A DNA stretch of 64,000 nucleotides, from positions 1 through 64,000 of the forward strand of contig NZ_MEJH01000007.1 in the NCBI RefSeq assembly GCF_001953635.1, in the 5' to 3' direction. The DNA comes from Alteromonas abrolhosensis (GTDB lineage Bacteria > Pseudomonadota > Gammaproteobacteria > Enterobacterales > Alteromonadaceae). The notes beneath the pieces are model-generated. The model was not told where the DNA came from and did no database searches. It saw only the letters and a program-made list of their open reading frames with translations. The position numbers were made by a program, and so were the translations under genes. How positions within the stretch are numbered: the stretch's first letter is position 1; each line of letters begins with the position of its first letter. This document shows positions 8,635 to 18,100 of the stretch, piece after piece.

Positions 8635-10137
8635 TTATTCTGATTTCTCGCGCTTTTTAAATATTCCCAGCAGTGTTTTAAACCCTTTAGGTTCAGACTC
8701 CATAGTAAGGTCGGCATCGGTAGTTTGTGAAGGCGATTTCACAGTTGCGCTAGCTTGCTTAGGTGTTGATGCCCGCTTACGCATAACAATAATGACCACT
8801 GCAGCAATAACCCCAATAAGTACAATCGAGCCATTTACTGCCACGAGAATGAGAGTGAGCGTCCCATCATCCATTTCATCCTTTGCCGAATCTGCAGGAA
8901 GATTTTCTTTTTCACCATCCACCGAGCCAGGCGCACCAGAAGTCATCGTTAATGGCTCACTACCATCAACTATAGGGTCTTTGCCATTAATTAACGGATC
9001 TTCGACTTCAGCTTGGGTTGGTCCTTGTGCCACAAAGCTGTACTCAGGAACGTCCAAGATAAAATCTCTACCGTCCATCGTTGTGCCGTAAGCCGTTACC
9101 TTTACCCTGAATATTCCTTCTTCATAAGCAACAATTAGATGCTCACGAGGGTCTATTCCCCCCTCTGTTAACGAAAAATTCTGCATATCGGCGTTGGGAA
9201 ACTTTACTTTCCCGTCGACTAATAGTGATTCAATGTCGACCAAGTCACGGTCTACATCAATAATAATTTTGTGATAGCCATCGCCGCCACCATCCAGTTC
9301 TACATCTATAGACACCGGATTTTCATGTAAAATGATGAGCTCCCCTATTTGTTCCCGGGTGTACATTGGTGTACTCACGCGAAAAACTGGTTTCCACTCG
9401 CCTGCCGGAATTTTCAAATTGAACTGCCCTGTAAAAACCCCGTCACCAGGCCGCTCGTCCATTCCCCTTCCGTCGTCTTTAAATGTGGCAATGCTTTGGT
9501 CATTCGTACCGAAATTACCGTAGTTTGGGTTGTTGGTACTCTTGAACTCTATATCCAAGTCAACGACATCCCTAAACTGCTTATTTTCTATCGGCTTACC
9601 GTTGTTAGTTAAGTAGGCAGTAGATTTCAATATTTCGCCAGCAAAAAGCACATTTGGTAACGGTTCAGCATGAAGTTCTACATTAGATAAAACCATAACT
9701 CTGCTTTGCGGCAACACTTGACCCACCGCCTGCCAAGGCCCTGGAACAGGATCTTTAATCGTGATCATGTCGAACGTATCGGCGTCAAACCATTTTACTT
9801 TTTCTTCATCTACTCGCCCCTGAAACAACTTTGATCCGTCAGGCCTAACGAGCACTACTGGCGCAGAGCCATATTCTCTGAAGAAAACCATGGTGATTTC
9901 TTTAACGTTGTAGTCGACGCGAAATCGGTTTTGTAATAATTGAATTGAATTGGTGTATTTATCACCTAAATCGGTGAGCGGGGATGTGTCCAGTGCATCG
10001 TTGTTTGATTGCGTATTTTGTAGGGCACTGTCGGTGAGCTGCCGAGCAGCGTCGCGTTCAGCTTCTTGCGACTGCGCGCCAGCGCTTAAGTGTATAAACA
10101 ATGATAAAAAAATTACCCAATAAAACCACACTCTCAC
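8635..10137 (-). CDS. TIGR03503-like membrane-anchored periplasmic protein
   Basis: The protein has 500 residues with an N-terminal signal (about 1-21, cleavage after AGA). A large periplasmic part of beta-rich character follows, then a single C-terminal membrane helix (about 425-449, LVAVNGSIVLIGVIAAVVII) and a basic cytoplasmic tail. The start is GTG, supported by AGGAG 9 bases upstream. The text around QLLQNRFRVDYNVKEITMVFFREYGSAPVVLVRPDGSK suggests the conserved family TIGR03503 of gammaproteobacteria, whose function is unknown to me. It sits just downstream of dnaQ on the same strand (49 bases apart). Confidence 0.65.
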   Translation of the reverse strand: MRVWFYWVIFLSLFIHLSAGAQSQEAERDAARQLTDSALQNTQSNNDALDTSPLTDLGDKYTNSIQLLQNRFRVDYNVKEITMVFFREYGSAPVVLVRPDGSKLFQGRVDEEKVKWFDADTFDMITIKDPVPGPWQAVGQVLPQSRVMVLSNVELHAEPLPNVLFAGEILKSTAYLTNNGKPIENKQFRDVVDLDIEFKSTNNPNYGNFGTNDQSIATFKDDGRGMDERPGDGVFTGQFNLKIPAGEWKPVFRVSTPMYTREQIGELIILHENPVSIDVELDGGGDGYHKIIIDVDRDLVDIESLLVDGKVKFPNADMQNFSLTEGGIDPREHLIVAYEEGIFRVKVTAYGTTMDGRDFILDVPEYSFVAQGPTQAEVEDPLINGKDPIVDGSEPLTMTSGAPGSVDGEKENLPADSAKDEMDDGTLTLILVAVNGSIVLIGVIAAVVIIVMRKRASTPKQASATVKSPSQTTDADLTMESEPKGFKTLLGIFKKREKSE

Positions 10138-10186
10138 GCTACGCTGCTCCTACACTGTTTGGCTATTTTATTTCTATTTAAACGTG

Positions 10187-10906
10187 TTAAGACACCTCTT
10201 CAGGTTGAGGGCGCCATAAGCATTTGCCTCCTGCCTTTTCAACAATATCCAGGCGAGCCTCATGCTGTGTTATCTCATCGGCGGTAGCTTTAATAACCTT
10301 TAATTTATTTGCACTTCGCTGAATCCTGCGAATTGCCGTGGAGTCTGCGTCGCTGCCCGAACTAGATGCCAATTTTAGCTTAGTTTGCCCACCGGTCATT
10401 AACAGATAAACATCTGCCAGAATTTCCGCATCTAGCAATGCGCCGTGGAGGGTACGATGACTGTTATCTATACCATAACGCTTACACAGTGCATCTAGGT
10501 TGTTCTTTTGACCTGGATGCATTTGGCGAGCAAGGGTCAGTGTGTCGAGTACATCACAAATCTGGTTAGTAATAACGCCTTTGGTGGATGCCTCCATGCC
10601 AAACTCGTGATCCATAAAACCAACGTCAAACGGCGCGTTGTGAATGACTAACTGTGCCCCTTTGATAAAGTTCACAAACTCCTGAGCCACTTGAGAAAAT
10701 GTAGGCTTATCGGCTAGAAATTCATTGGTTATACCGTGAACTTCAATTGCCTCTTGTTCAATGTGACGGCCTGGATTGATGTAAACGTGAAAGTGATTCC
10801 CCGTCAAACGGCGGTTAACAACTTCAACACACCCTATTTCGATAATGCGGTGGCCCTCTTTGGGGTCAATACCTGTGGTTTCGGTATCGAGAACAATTTG
10901 GCGCAT
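10187..10906 (-). CDS. dnaQ: DNA polymerase III epsilon subunit (3'-5' proofreading exonuclease)
   Basis: This is the proofreading subunit of the replicative polymerase core. The 239 residues carry ExoI VLDTETTGID (Asp7, Glu9), the HGITNEFL element, ExoII HNAPFDVGFM and ExoIIIe with HGALLDAEILADVYL, so all DEDDh metal ligands and the catalytic His are present. The C-terminal segment (about 180-239) is the part that binds the alpha subunit. It is divergent from rnhA, the same head-to-head arrangement known from Escherichia coli. A short palindrome (TTGATA-3-TATCAA, 10938-10952) lies in the shared promoter region. Confidence 0.95.
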   Translation of the reverse strand: MRQIVLDTETTGIDPKEGHRIIEIGCVEVVNRRLTGNHFHVYINPGRHIEQEAIEVHGITNEFLADKPTFSQVAQEFVNFIKGAQLVIHNAPFDVGFMDHEFGMEASTKGVITNQICDVLDTLTLARQMHPGQKNNLDALCKRYGIDNSHRTLHGALLDAEILADVYLLMTGGQTKLKLASSSGSDADSTAIRRIQRSANKLKVIKATADEITQHEARLDIVEKAGGKCLWRPQPEEVS

Positions 10907-11017
10907 GGAACCTCTACTATAATTACACTTTCATTTTTTGATAGTATATCAACCCCTTCGCAATCCGCTAAGGGAAAAGACAAGATAAATTACGCTAGTT
11001 AAATCAAAGGAAACGCT

Positions 11018-11488
11018 GTGGCTCAAAAGACCATTCATATATACACCGACGGCTCGTGCTTGGGTAATCCAGGACCGGGCGGGTACGGCGCTGTGTTAAT
11101 TTATAAGCAACACAGAAAAGAGTTGAGCGATGGCTTTGCCCACACAACTAATAACCGCATGGAGCTCTTAGCCCCTATCGAAGCCCTTAACAGCTTAAAT
11201 GAACCGTGTAATGTTGAACTAACTACCGACAGCCAGTACGTGAAAAATGGTATCAATCAGTGGATCCATAACTGGCGCAAGAACGGTTGGCGCACAGCCG
11301 ATAAGAAGCCGGTAAAAAATGCAGATTTGTGGAAGCGTTTAGATGAAGCGGTAAAAAAACATAAAGTAAACTGGCATTGGGTGAAGGGTCATTCAGGGCA
11401 CCCTGAAAACGAGCGCTGCGACGAACTAGCCCGAAGTGCGGCAGAAGCGAAGCCAACAAAAGCGGATGAAGGTTTTGTTGGCAATTAA
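11018..11488 (+). CDS. rnhA: Ribonuclease HI
   Basis: This enzyme degrades RNA in RNA-DNA hybrids in the cytoplasm. The 156 residues hold the catalytic DEDD set: Asp11 (YTDGSC), Glu49 (NNRMEL), Asp71 (TTDSQY) and Asp135 (ERCDEL), plus His125 in KGHSGH. The start codon is GTG, preceded by AAAGGAAA. It diverges from dnaQ. Confidence 0.96.
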   Translation: MAQKTIHIYTDGSCLGNPGPGGYGAVLIYKQHRKELSDGFAHTTNNRMELLAPIEALNSLNEPCNVELTTDSQYVKNGINQWIHNWRKNGWRTADKKPVKNADLWKRLDEAVKKHKVNWHWVKGHSGHPENERCDELARSAAEAKPTKADEGFVGN

Positions 11489-11535
11489 ACTATCTTGCTG
11501 CTAAGCGCTATTACTTAGCACTTCTATCACGCACT

Positions 11536-12513
11536 TTACCAAGAGAGCACTAGCTTACCCTGTGTTTCGTTGTTTTCTAAACGTACATGGGGTTTGTTGA
11601 TGTCATCAATGCCGAAGTGCGTATCGATGTTCACCTTAAGTTCTTTATTCTCAAAAGCAGGCAAGCATACGTTAGTAAAATCCCGCACCAAATCCGCTTT
11701 GTACTCGTCACTTCGATTTCTAAGTGTGGTGCCAATAATTGACGCTCGTTTACCTAATAGCATTGCCATATCAAGGTTGTCTGCATATCGGCCTGCCAAC
11801 ATGGCCAAGTACACGACTTTGCCGTCTTGCTTCAAAACCTTTAAGTTACGGTTAAGGTAGTCGCCACCTACCATATCAAGCACCATATTAACCCCTTCTG
11901 GCCATACTTTTTTAAGCACATCATCAAATTGTTGCCGCTTATAGTTAATAAGGTGTTCTGCGCCATTGATTTCACACAGGGTAAGCTTTTCTTGACTTGA
12001 GGCCGTTACCGCACTGTGTACGCCCCAATATCGACAAAGTTGTGTGGCAGCCAGCCCTACACCACTTGCTCCGCCATGAATTAACGCCCGTTCAGCCGGT
12101 TTTATATGCGCAATTGTGCGTAAGCACTGAAATGCCGTAAGAAACACTTCGGCCAAACCCGCGGCTTCAAAAAACGGCATGCCTTTGGGAATAGGCATTA
12201 AGTGCGCTGGATTAACCATCACTTCAGTGGCATAGCCACCACCTGCAACCAAACCAAATACTTCGTCACCTTCTTTGAATGCAGTGACATCACTGGCAAC
12301 CTCTGACACTACACCGGCTACCTCTAACCCAAGAATATCGCTCTCGCCAGGTGGAGGTGGATAATTTCCCTGGCGCTGCAACGTATCCGCTCTATTTACG
12401 CCAAATGCCTTAACGTCAACTTTCACTTTCCCTGGTGCTAACGACAGCCCTGCACGTTCTTTTACAACGAGTTCGCTTGGGCCGCATCCCTTTTCAAAAT
12501 CGACATATTGCAT
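11536..12513 (-). CDS. NAD(P)H quinone oxidoreductase, PIG3/QOR type
   Basis: This is a zinc-free medium-chain reductase of 325 residues. The N-terminal GroES-like domain carries RQGNYPPPPGESDILGLEVAG, a pattern typical of the PIG3 (TP53I3-like) branch. The Rossmann domain carries HGGASGVGLAATQL. No structural-zinc cysteine cluster is visible. I prefer the ATG at 12513, which has GGA about 8 bases upstream, over an ATG four codons earlier without a Shine-Dalgarno. The substrate is unknown. It diverges from rlmI. Confidence 0.85.
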   Translation of the reverse strand: MQYVDFEKGCGPSELVVKERAGLSLAPGKVKVDVKAFGVNRADTLQRQGNYPPPPGESDILGLEVAGVVSEVASDVTAFKEGDEVFGLVAGGGYATEVMVNPAHLMPIPKGMPFFEAAGLAEVFLTAFQCLRTIAHIKPAERALIHGGASGVGLAATQLCRYWGVHSAVTASSQEKLTLCEINGAEHLINYKRQQFDDVLKKVWPEGVNMVLDMVGGDYLNRNLKVLKQDGKVVYLAMLAGRYADNLDMAMLLGKRASIIGTTLRNRSDEYKADLVRDFTNVCLPAFENKELKVNIDTHFGIDDINKPHVRLENNETQGKLVLSW

Positions 12514-12581
12514 AGTTACATCCAATCTAAGTGTTAAAAATCTCTGTTCGAACTGTGGTTACTCACCACATATACGCACTC

Positions 12582-12650
12582 TTATACTAATCCGCACAGA
12601 TAATTGCTCACTCTCGCTGAGTGGGTAATTATCTATGTGGACTGGTATAA
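12582..12650. repeat. 69-bp imperfect inverted repeat (MITE-like or structured RNA)
   Basis: Two 32-base arms (12582-12613 and 12619-12650) flank a 5-base loop TCGCT, and the ends read TTATAC and GTATAA. Twenty-six of 32 positions pair by Watson-Crick rules. The other six are all transitions: read as plus-strand RNA, four become G-U pairs and two A-C mismatches. It lies in the 241 bases between the divergent quinone oxidoreductase and rlmI genes. No T-run follows, so it is not a standard terminator. I saw no second copy in the window. Confidence 0.8.
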
Positions 12651-12681
12651 TTAACACAGAACGTATGAAATTGCGTATAAT
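12651..12681 (+). promoter_or_regulatory. Candidate rlmI promoter
   Basis: A perfect TATAAT (12676-12681) is present. The best upstream hexamer, TTAACA (12651-12656), is 19 bases away, which is longer than ideal. A 7-bp hairpin (12696-12702 with 12709-12715) would lie in the leader. The -10 box is convincing; the -35 assignment is weak. Confidence 0.4.
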
Positions 12682-12754
12682 CGCGTCCATTCTCATAAGC
12701 GGATAATCCCGCTTAACTCTGTTTCACATTTATTAAATTAGTACGAGAGCCTTC

Positions 12755-13948
12755 ATGTCAGCACAGGTCATTTTACAGCCATCCAGAGACAAATCACTTC
12801 GCCGCAAACACCCTTGGGTATTCGAAAGCGCCGTGGCTGAGCTAAAAGGCCGCGCGCGGGTTGGCGATACAGTAGACGTATTTGACTCTGAAGGCGACTG
12901 GTTGGGTCGAGGTGCTTACTCTCCAAATTCAAAAATTCGCGTTCGTATGTGGACGTTCAAAAAAGACGAAAGCATTGATAATGGCTTTTTCCTGCGCCGT
13001 TTAGAAACTGCGCTAGCGCTTCGAAAACGCCTGTTTGACCCAAACAAAACCAACGCGTTTCGCTGGATAGCGTCTGAAAGTGATGGCCTTCCGGGGATAA
13101 CTATAGACCTATACGACAACGTTGCAGTGCTTCAGCTTTTGAGCGCGGGCGGAGAAAAGCACAGAGATAAAATAGTGTGGGCAATTACCAAGCTAATGCC
13201 TGATATGCACATATACGAGAGAAGCGACGTAGATGTGCGTAAGAAAGAAGGTTTAGAGCCAGTTACAGGTGTACTGTATGGTGAACCACCTATGCAAGTT
13301 ACGGTAAAAGAGAACGGTATTAACATAGTGGTTGATATCGAGAACGGCCATAAAACCGGTTTTTACTTAGATCAACGAGACAGTCGCGCAGCGGCAGCGC
13401 ATTATGCGAAAGATGCCGACGTACTCAACTGTTTTAGTTACACAGGTACGTTTTCTTGCTACGCACTTGCTGGCGGTGCTAAATCTGTTACTAACGTTGA
13501 TGTATCTCAGCCTGCGCTAGACTTAGCAAAGCATCATGTGGCCATTAATGGATTAGATGAAGATAAAGCGCACTACGTAAACCAAGATGTTTTTAAGGCT
13601 CTGCGTGAATATCACGAGCAGGGCAAACAGTTTGATATGGTAATACTCGACCCGCCAAAGTTTGTCGACAGCAAAGCAACATTAAACCGCGCTGCACGTG
13701 GCTATAAAGACATCAATATGTACGGCATACATGCAGTAAAATCTGGCGGGCTGCTACTTACATTTAGTTGCTCTGGCCTTATGCCGGCAGATTTATTCCA
13801 GAAAGTTGTGGCAGACGCTGCACTTGATGCAGGTCGTACAATCAAAATTATCGCAAGGCTAAATCAAGCCTCAGACCACCCTATTATCGGTAGCTATCCT
13901 GAAGGCTATTATCTGAAAGGTCTGGTGTGTGAAGTCACCGACGACTAA
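12755..13948 (+). CDS. rlmI: 23S rRNA (cytosine-1962 C5) methyltransferase RlmI
   Basis: The protein methylates C1962 of 23S rRNA using S-adenosylmethionine. Of 397 residues, the N-terminal about 75 form a PUA domain ([20 protein letters not shown], then RVRMWTF). A central EEHEE-like domain follows. The C-terminal Rossmann methyltransferase carries motif [21 protein letters not shown], the acidic [11 protein letters not shown] and motif [10 protein letters not shown], followed by LLTFSCSG with the catalytic Cys. A terminator follows directly. Confidence 0.93.
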   Translation: MSAQVILQPSRDKSLRRKHPWVFESAVAELKGRARVGDTVDVFDSEGDWLGRGAYSPNSKIRVRMWTFKKDESIDNGFFLRRLETALALRKRLFDPNKTNAFRWIASESDGLPGITIDLYDNVAVLQLLSAGGEKHRDKIVWAITKLMPDMHIYERSDVDVRKKEGLEPVTGVLYGEPPMQVTVKENGINIVVDIENGHKTGFYLDQRDSRAAAAHYAKDADVLNCFSYTGTFSCYALAGGAKSVTNVDVSQPALDLAKHHVAINGLDEDKAHYVNQDVFKALREYHEQGKQFDMVILDPPKFVDSKATLNRAARGYKDINMYGIHAVKSGGLLLTFSCSGLMPADLFQKVVADAALDAGRTIKIIARLNQASDHPIIGSYPEGYYLKGLVCEVTDD

Positions 13949-13956
13949 TTTTATAA

Positions 13957-13990
13957 AAGCGCCCTGATTACTCTGAAAATCGGGGCGCTT
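13957..13990 (+). terminator. Terminator of rlmI
   Basis: A 13-bp stem (13957-13969 with 13978-13990) with one G-T wobble closes an 8-base loop. AACTGTTTTT follows. It begins 9 bases after the rlmI stop. Confidence 0.75.
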
Positions 13991-14045
13991 AACTGTTTTT
14001 AATGGCAATTCTCAATACCTAAGAACTCGAAGCGAGTAAATTTCC

Positions 14046-14303
14046 TTACGAAGCAAACGTCACATCATTATTCGAAAAACTACTCGATAGCTGTTGCGAG
14101 CGTTCACTCGTCTGTTTTTCAATAGCGTTTCCTTTGCTTTCAACTTTCTTCCACACCATCTCGTGAAAATAAAACGCCACGGTATTGATGGCAGGCTCTA
14201 CCAGCGCTACCGCACCTCCAACCACCAGGCTACCTGTAAGTAAGTAGGCAACAGTAAAAGCTACCGAAAAGTGCATCACTGCAAAGGTAATCGTCTTTTT
14301 CAT
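14046..14303 (-). CDS. DUF2061 small membrane protein
   Basis: The protein has 85 residues and two predicted membrane helices (about 8-25 and 29-46). The pattern with MHFSVAFTVAYLLTGS, ALVEPAINTVAFYFHEMVWKK matches the DUF2061 family of inner-membrane proteins of unknown function. I start at the ATG at 14303, which has GAGAG 8 bases upstream; a TTG two codons earlier would sit too close to it. The last about 30 residues are polar. Confidence 0.8.
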   Translation of the reverse strand: MKKTITFAVMHFSVAFTVAYLLTGSLVVGGAVALVEPAINTVAFYFHEMVWKKVESKGNAIEKQTSERSQQLSSSFSNNDVTFAS

Positions 14304-14546
14304 AATCAATACTCTCTCAAAATTAAATCACTTTGCTTACGCATTAATGAGAATTATTATCAATGAGAGACGCAATGGAAAATTGAAAAATTTGAACAGC
14401 GTGTTCGGTTTAATGAATGAGAACCGTGGATGTGAGAATAAATTGAGTAAGGATAGCGACTGCTTGCATACTGTAAAAGCGTATCGCCCTATCAAAATGA
14501 GACGCGATTGATTGTATTAAGTGAATGGCTATGTAATTAGCCATAG

Positions 14547-14573
14547 CAAAAAGGCGAAGAAATTGCTTCGCCT
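14547..14573 (-). terminator. Terminator of the PilZ gene
   Basis: A perfect 8-bp stem (14552-14559 with 14566-14573) lies 18 bases beyond the PilZ stop. On the minus strand the stem is followed by TTTTTGC. Confidence 0.85.
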
Positions 14574-14590
14574 AACTATAAAAGAAGTGG

Positions 14591-14893
14591 TTACTTCATC
14601 TGAGAAATTTCAACGCCTATAATGCAGCTTGACTCAGACTCGGGTTCACAACGCACCACGGTGGCTAACGCGGCTAATGAAGGAATTTGTGAGCTAGACG
14701 ATTCAATTGCTACACTTACCTGCGTGCCTACTTCAATTGACGGCTCATCAACTTCCAACGACATCCCCGTTGCACTGATATCTCTACACATTGCCTGCAT
14801 GGTGCGGCTCGACTCATCGTCAGTTATCTGTAACTGACAAGGCGAATTTACCATCATCCTGAAAAAATTTCGCTTATCGTCGTATCCCAACAT
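14591..14893 (-). CDS. Single-domain PilZ c-di-GMP receptor
   Basis: The protein has 100 residues, essentially one PilZ domain. Both c-di-GMP contact motifs are intact: Arg8-x3-Arg12 (RNFFR) and Asp38-x-Ser-x-x-Gly43 (DISATG). It has no membrane segment or partner domain, so it probably acts as a soluble adaptor that changes partner binding when it holds c-di-GMP. The target is not evident. With the EAL protein at 6172 and the two GGDEF proteins it adds to a sizeable c-di-GMP set in this window. Confidence 0.88.
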   Translation of the reverse strand: MLGYDDKRNFFRMMVNSPCQLQITDDESSRTMQAMCRDISATGMSLEVDEPSIEVGTQVSVAIESSSSQIPSLAALATVVRCEPESESSCIIGVEISQMK

Positions 14894-15160
14894 GTCTACT
14901 TCTCCTGATTTTTAGCATTACGCTGACAACTACATCTGATGTTATAGGGCGATGCTGATAACTTGTCAATCGAACTGTACAATATTTATTCAACAAATAC
15001 TAAAAGTGTACTCTGGTCTAATCTCAGCTATTTTCACATCGTAAAAAATATGACTAATTCAGCCCCTTCAATTGCCTTTGAATTTGATGGAAAATCTTCC
15101 TTTTCGACGTTTTGCGAACCAATTGCTTGCGGCGATTTAACTGTTACTCAACGTATTGTG

Positions 15161-18100
15161 CTAAAAATCAGCGAGGTGCAAAGTAATACGCTTAGCCGAA
15201 ATGGGATATGCGGTACCAAGTTGCTGAGCAAACAAGGAAACCCGCAATTCTTCTATCATCCAGCGCACATCTTTAAGAGCTGGCGGCACTTTACCTTTGG
15301 GGTACTTGCTGCACGCTTTCTCCCATTCGTTAATCGATTTTTCTACCGTTACCTGATGCATTCTGTCTTTGTTAGGATCGATGGGAAGCTTTTCCAAACG
15401 GCGGGCTAGGCCTTTAATATAGCGATTCCAATCATCTAACCTACTCTCGCCAATTTCAGAAACAAAACCAGGGAAAACTAACGATGCCAAGTGGGCTTTA
15501 CAGTCGCCTAAGGCGTTTATCATGGTCAGCGGCACATTCCCTTTCATTTGCTTCTGACATTGATGCGCAAGGGTAAGCCCCTGCTCCACTTGTTTGGCAA
15601 TTTCTAACACCCTGTCATTAATGTTTGCACGAGCAATCTCTAAACAGGCTTCAAAATCGGCCTTGCTGCGAATGTCGGTGTTATTGGTTTTGCAGTAATC
15701 ACTGACAATCGCATCAATACCCGCAAAAATACAATCATCAATTAGCGCTTTCACTTGGCCAAATGGATTGAAATACAAACCCAGCTTGGCTTTGTTAGGT
15801 AATTTGCTTTGCAAATAATTAAGCGGCGACGGCATCGCGTTTTTAATCAAGACATTCACGCCTTGCTTGTGCAGCACTTGGGCCTTATCCGCTTCTTCAA
15901 TTAACGCAATATCTACCTTATCACCCTTTTGCACCAGAGCCGGGAACGCCTGAACTTCAAACCCGCCAACTTTCTGCACAAAGGTTTCCGGCAAACTTTC
16001 GAAATCCCATTGTTCTATGTTATTTCGCTCTAACTCGGGTGTTGCGGCTTTCTCAAAGGTTTGTTTCACCTGCCCTGCACACTGCTGTTTAAGCGCGTGA
16101 AGGTCGTCACCTTTAGCAATATCATCACCGTTGTCGTTAACTACCGCAAAGTGCATTTTCAAATGCTTATCAAGCTGATCTAAATTCCACTCTTCTCTTT
16201 CAATAATTACACCCGTCATTTTGCGTAACTTATCGGTTACAGCTTCAAGCAGCGGCACCGGACGGTTGTTCTTATCTGTTTCACTGATATCAGCAAGGCA
16301 CGCCTCAGCAAAATTAGGCGCGGGCACAAAGTTACGACGCAAGCGTTTAGGCAAGGTTTTAATTAAACCCACAATAAGGTCGTGCCTTAGCCCCGGCACC
16401 AGCCAATCAAAACCTATATTGTCGACTTGATTAAGCACAGGCAGCGGGATGACAACAGTTACGCCATCGTCTTCAGCGTTAGGTTCGAAGTTATAGCGTA
16501 GCGGCAGCGTAATATTGCCCTGGCGCCATACATCAGGGAACGCGTTTGCTACCGACTGTCCAGGCTGCTGACGATACACGTCCTCTTCTTTAAACGTTAA
16601 ACTGTCGTTGCTTCCGTGTTGCTTAAACCACTTCTTAAACGCCGCATCATTATTGGCTTCAACCGGAATGCGCTTGGCGTAAAAGCTTACCAGTTCTTCA
16701 TCATCGACTATCAAATCGCGACGACGGGTCTTTTGTTCAAACTCGTCAGCCTGCTCAAGCAGCGCCTGATTTTCCTGTAAGAAACTGTAATTGAGCTTAG
16801 TATTGCCCTCGACTAACGCTTCGCGGATAAATAGCTCGTGGCAAATTGGCGGGTCGATGAGGCTATAAACCTTCGCACGCTTCATTACGATGGGTAGCCC
16901 GAACAAGGTTACTTTTTCAAAGGCAATCACCGCACCGCGCTTTTTAGACCAGTGTGGCTCTGAATAGCTTCTTTGCACAACATGCTCGGCCAAAGGCTCT
17001 ACCCATGCTGGGTCAATTTTTGCCACCATACGAGCAAATAGCTTAGAGGTTTCTACAAGCTCAGCTGCCATTACCCATTTGGGCTGAGACTTTGATAGCC
17101 CTGAACCAGGGAAAATAAGAAAGCGCGAATTACGCGAACCCATATACTCGCGCTCTTTATCTTTAAAGCCCATGTGAGACAGCAAGCCGCTGGCGATGGC
17201 TTGGTGAATAGCCTGATAGTCGGCTTCTTGCTTTGAGATGCCAAAGCCCAGCTCAGCAATAGATTTTTTGAGCTGGCTAACAATGTCCTGCCACTCACGC
17301 ATACGTAAATAGTTGATGAAATTTTGCTTACACCATTTGCGCAATTGGTTTTGGCTGAGTGCGTTTTGTTGCTCTCTAAACGCCACCCACAAGTTGTAAA
17401 GACTGATAAAGTCAGAATCTTTATCGTGGTATTCGCTGTGCTTCTCGTCTGCTTGCTGGCGTTTTTCCTGTGGACGCTCACGCGGATCCTGAATTGAAAG
17501 TCCCGCTGCAATCACCATGACTTCGCTAAGCGCATTAGTACGCTCGGCTTCAATCACCATACGAGCATAGCGAGGGTCGATAGGTAAACGTGCTACTTGA
17601 CGACCTAGCGGAGTAAGCTGCATTTTGCCGCTTTGCTTGGTTTTTCGGTTATCTTTGCCTTTCGCGATAGCTTGAATTTCTTCAAGTAAACGGAAACCGT
17701 CGTTGATATTGCGGTTATCAGGCGGCTGAACAAATGGAAACGCAGCGATATCGCCTAACCCTAAAGCAAGCATTTGCAAAATAACCGACGCTAAGTTGGT
17801 TCGCAGGATCTCTGGGTCAGTAAATTCTGGGCGGCCTAAATAGTCTTCTTCACTATAAAGACGAATACAAATACCGTCAGACACACGGCCGCATCGCCCT
17901 GCCCGCTGATTCGCTGACGCCTGAGATATTGGCTCAATAGGTAAACGCTGCACTTTACTTCTGGCGCTGTAGCGTGAAATACGGGCAAAACCCGGGTCAA
18001 TTACGTATTTAATGCCAGGCACCGTAAGCGAGGTCTCTGCCACGTTGGTGGCAAGTACAATGCGTCTGCCGCTGTGCGACTGAAATATGCGGTTTTGCTC

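Noticed and set aside
10938..10952. Palindrome TTGATA-3-TATCAA between dnaQ and rnhA as a regulator site
   Set aside because: It is short and AT-rich, it matches no regulator I know, and such a sequence can arise from overlapping -35-like boxes of divergent promoters.
14963..15409. 148-codon plus-strand frame at the end of hrpA
   Set aside because: More than half of it is antisense to hrpA, whose C-terminal sequence is clearly real.
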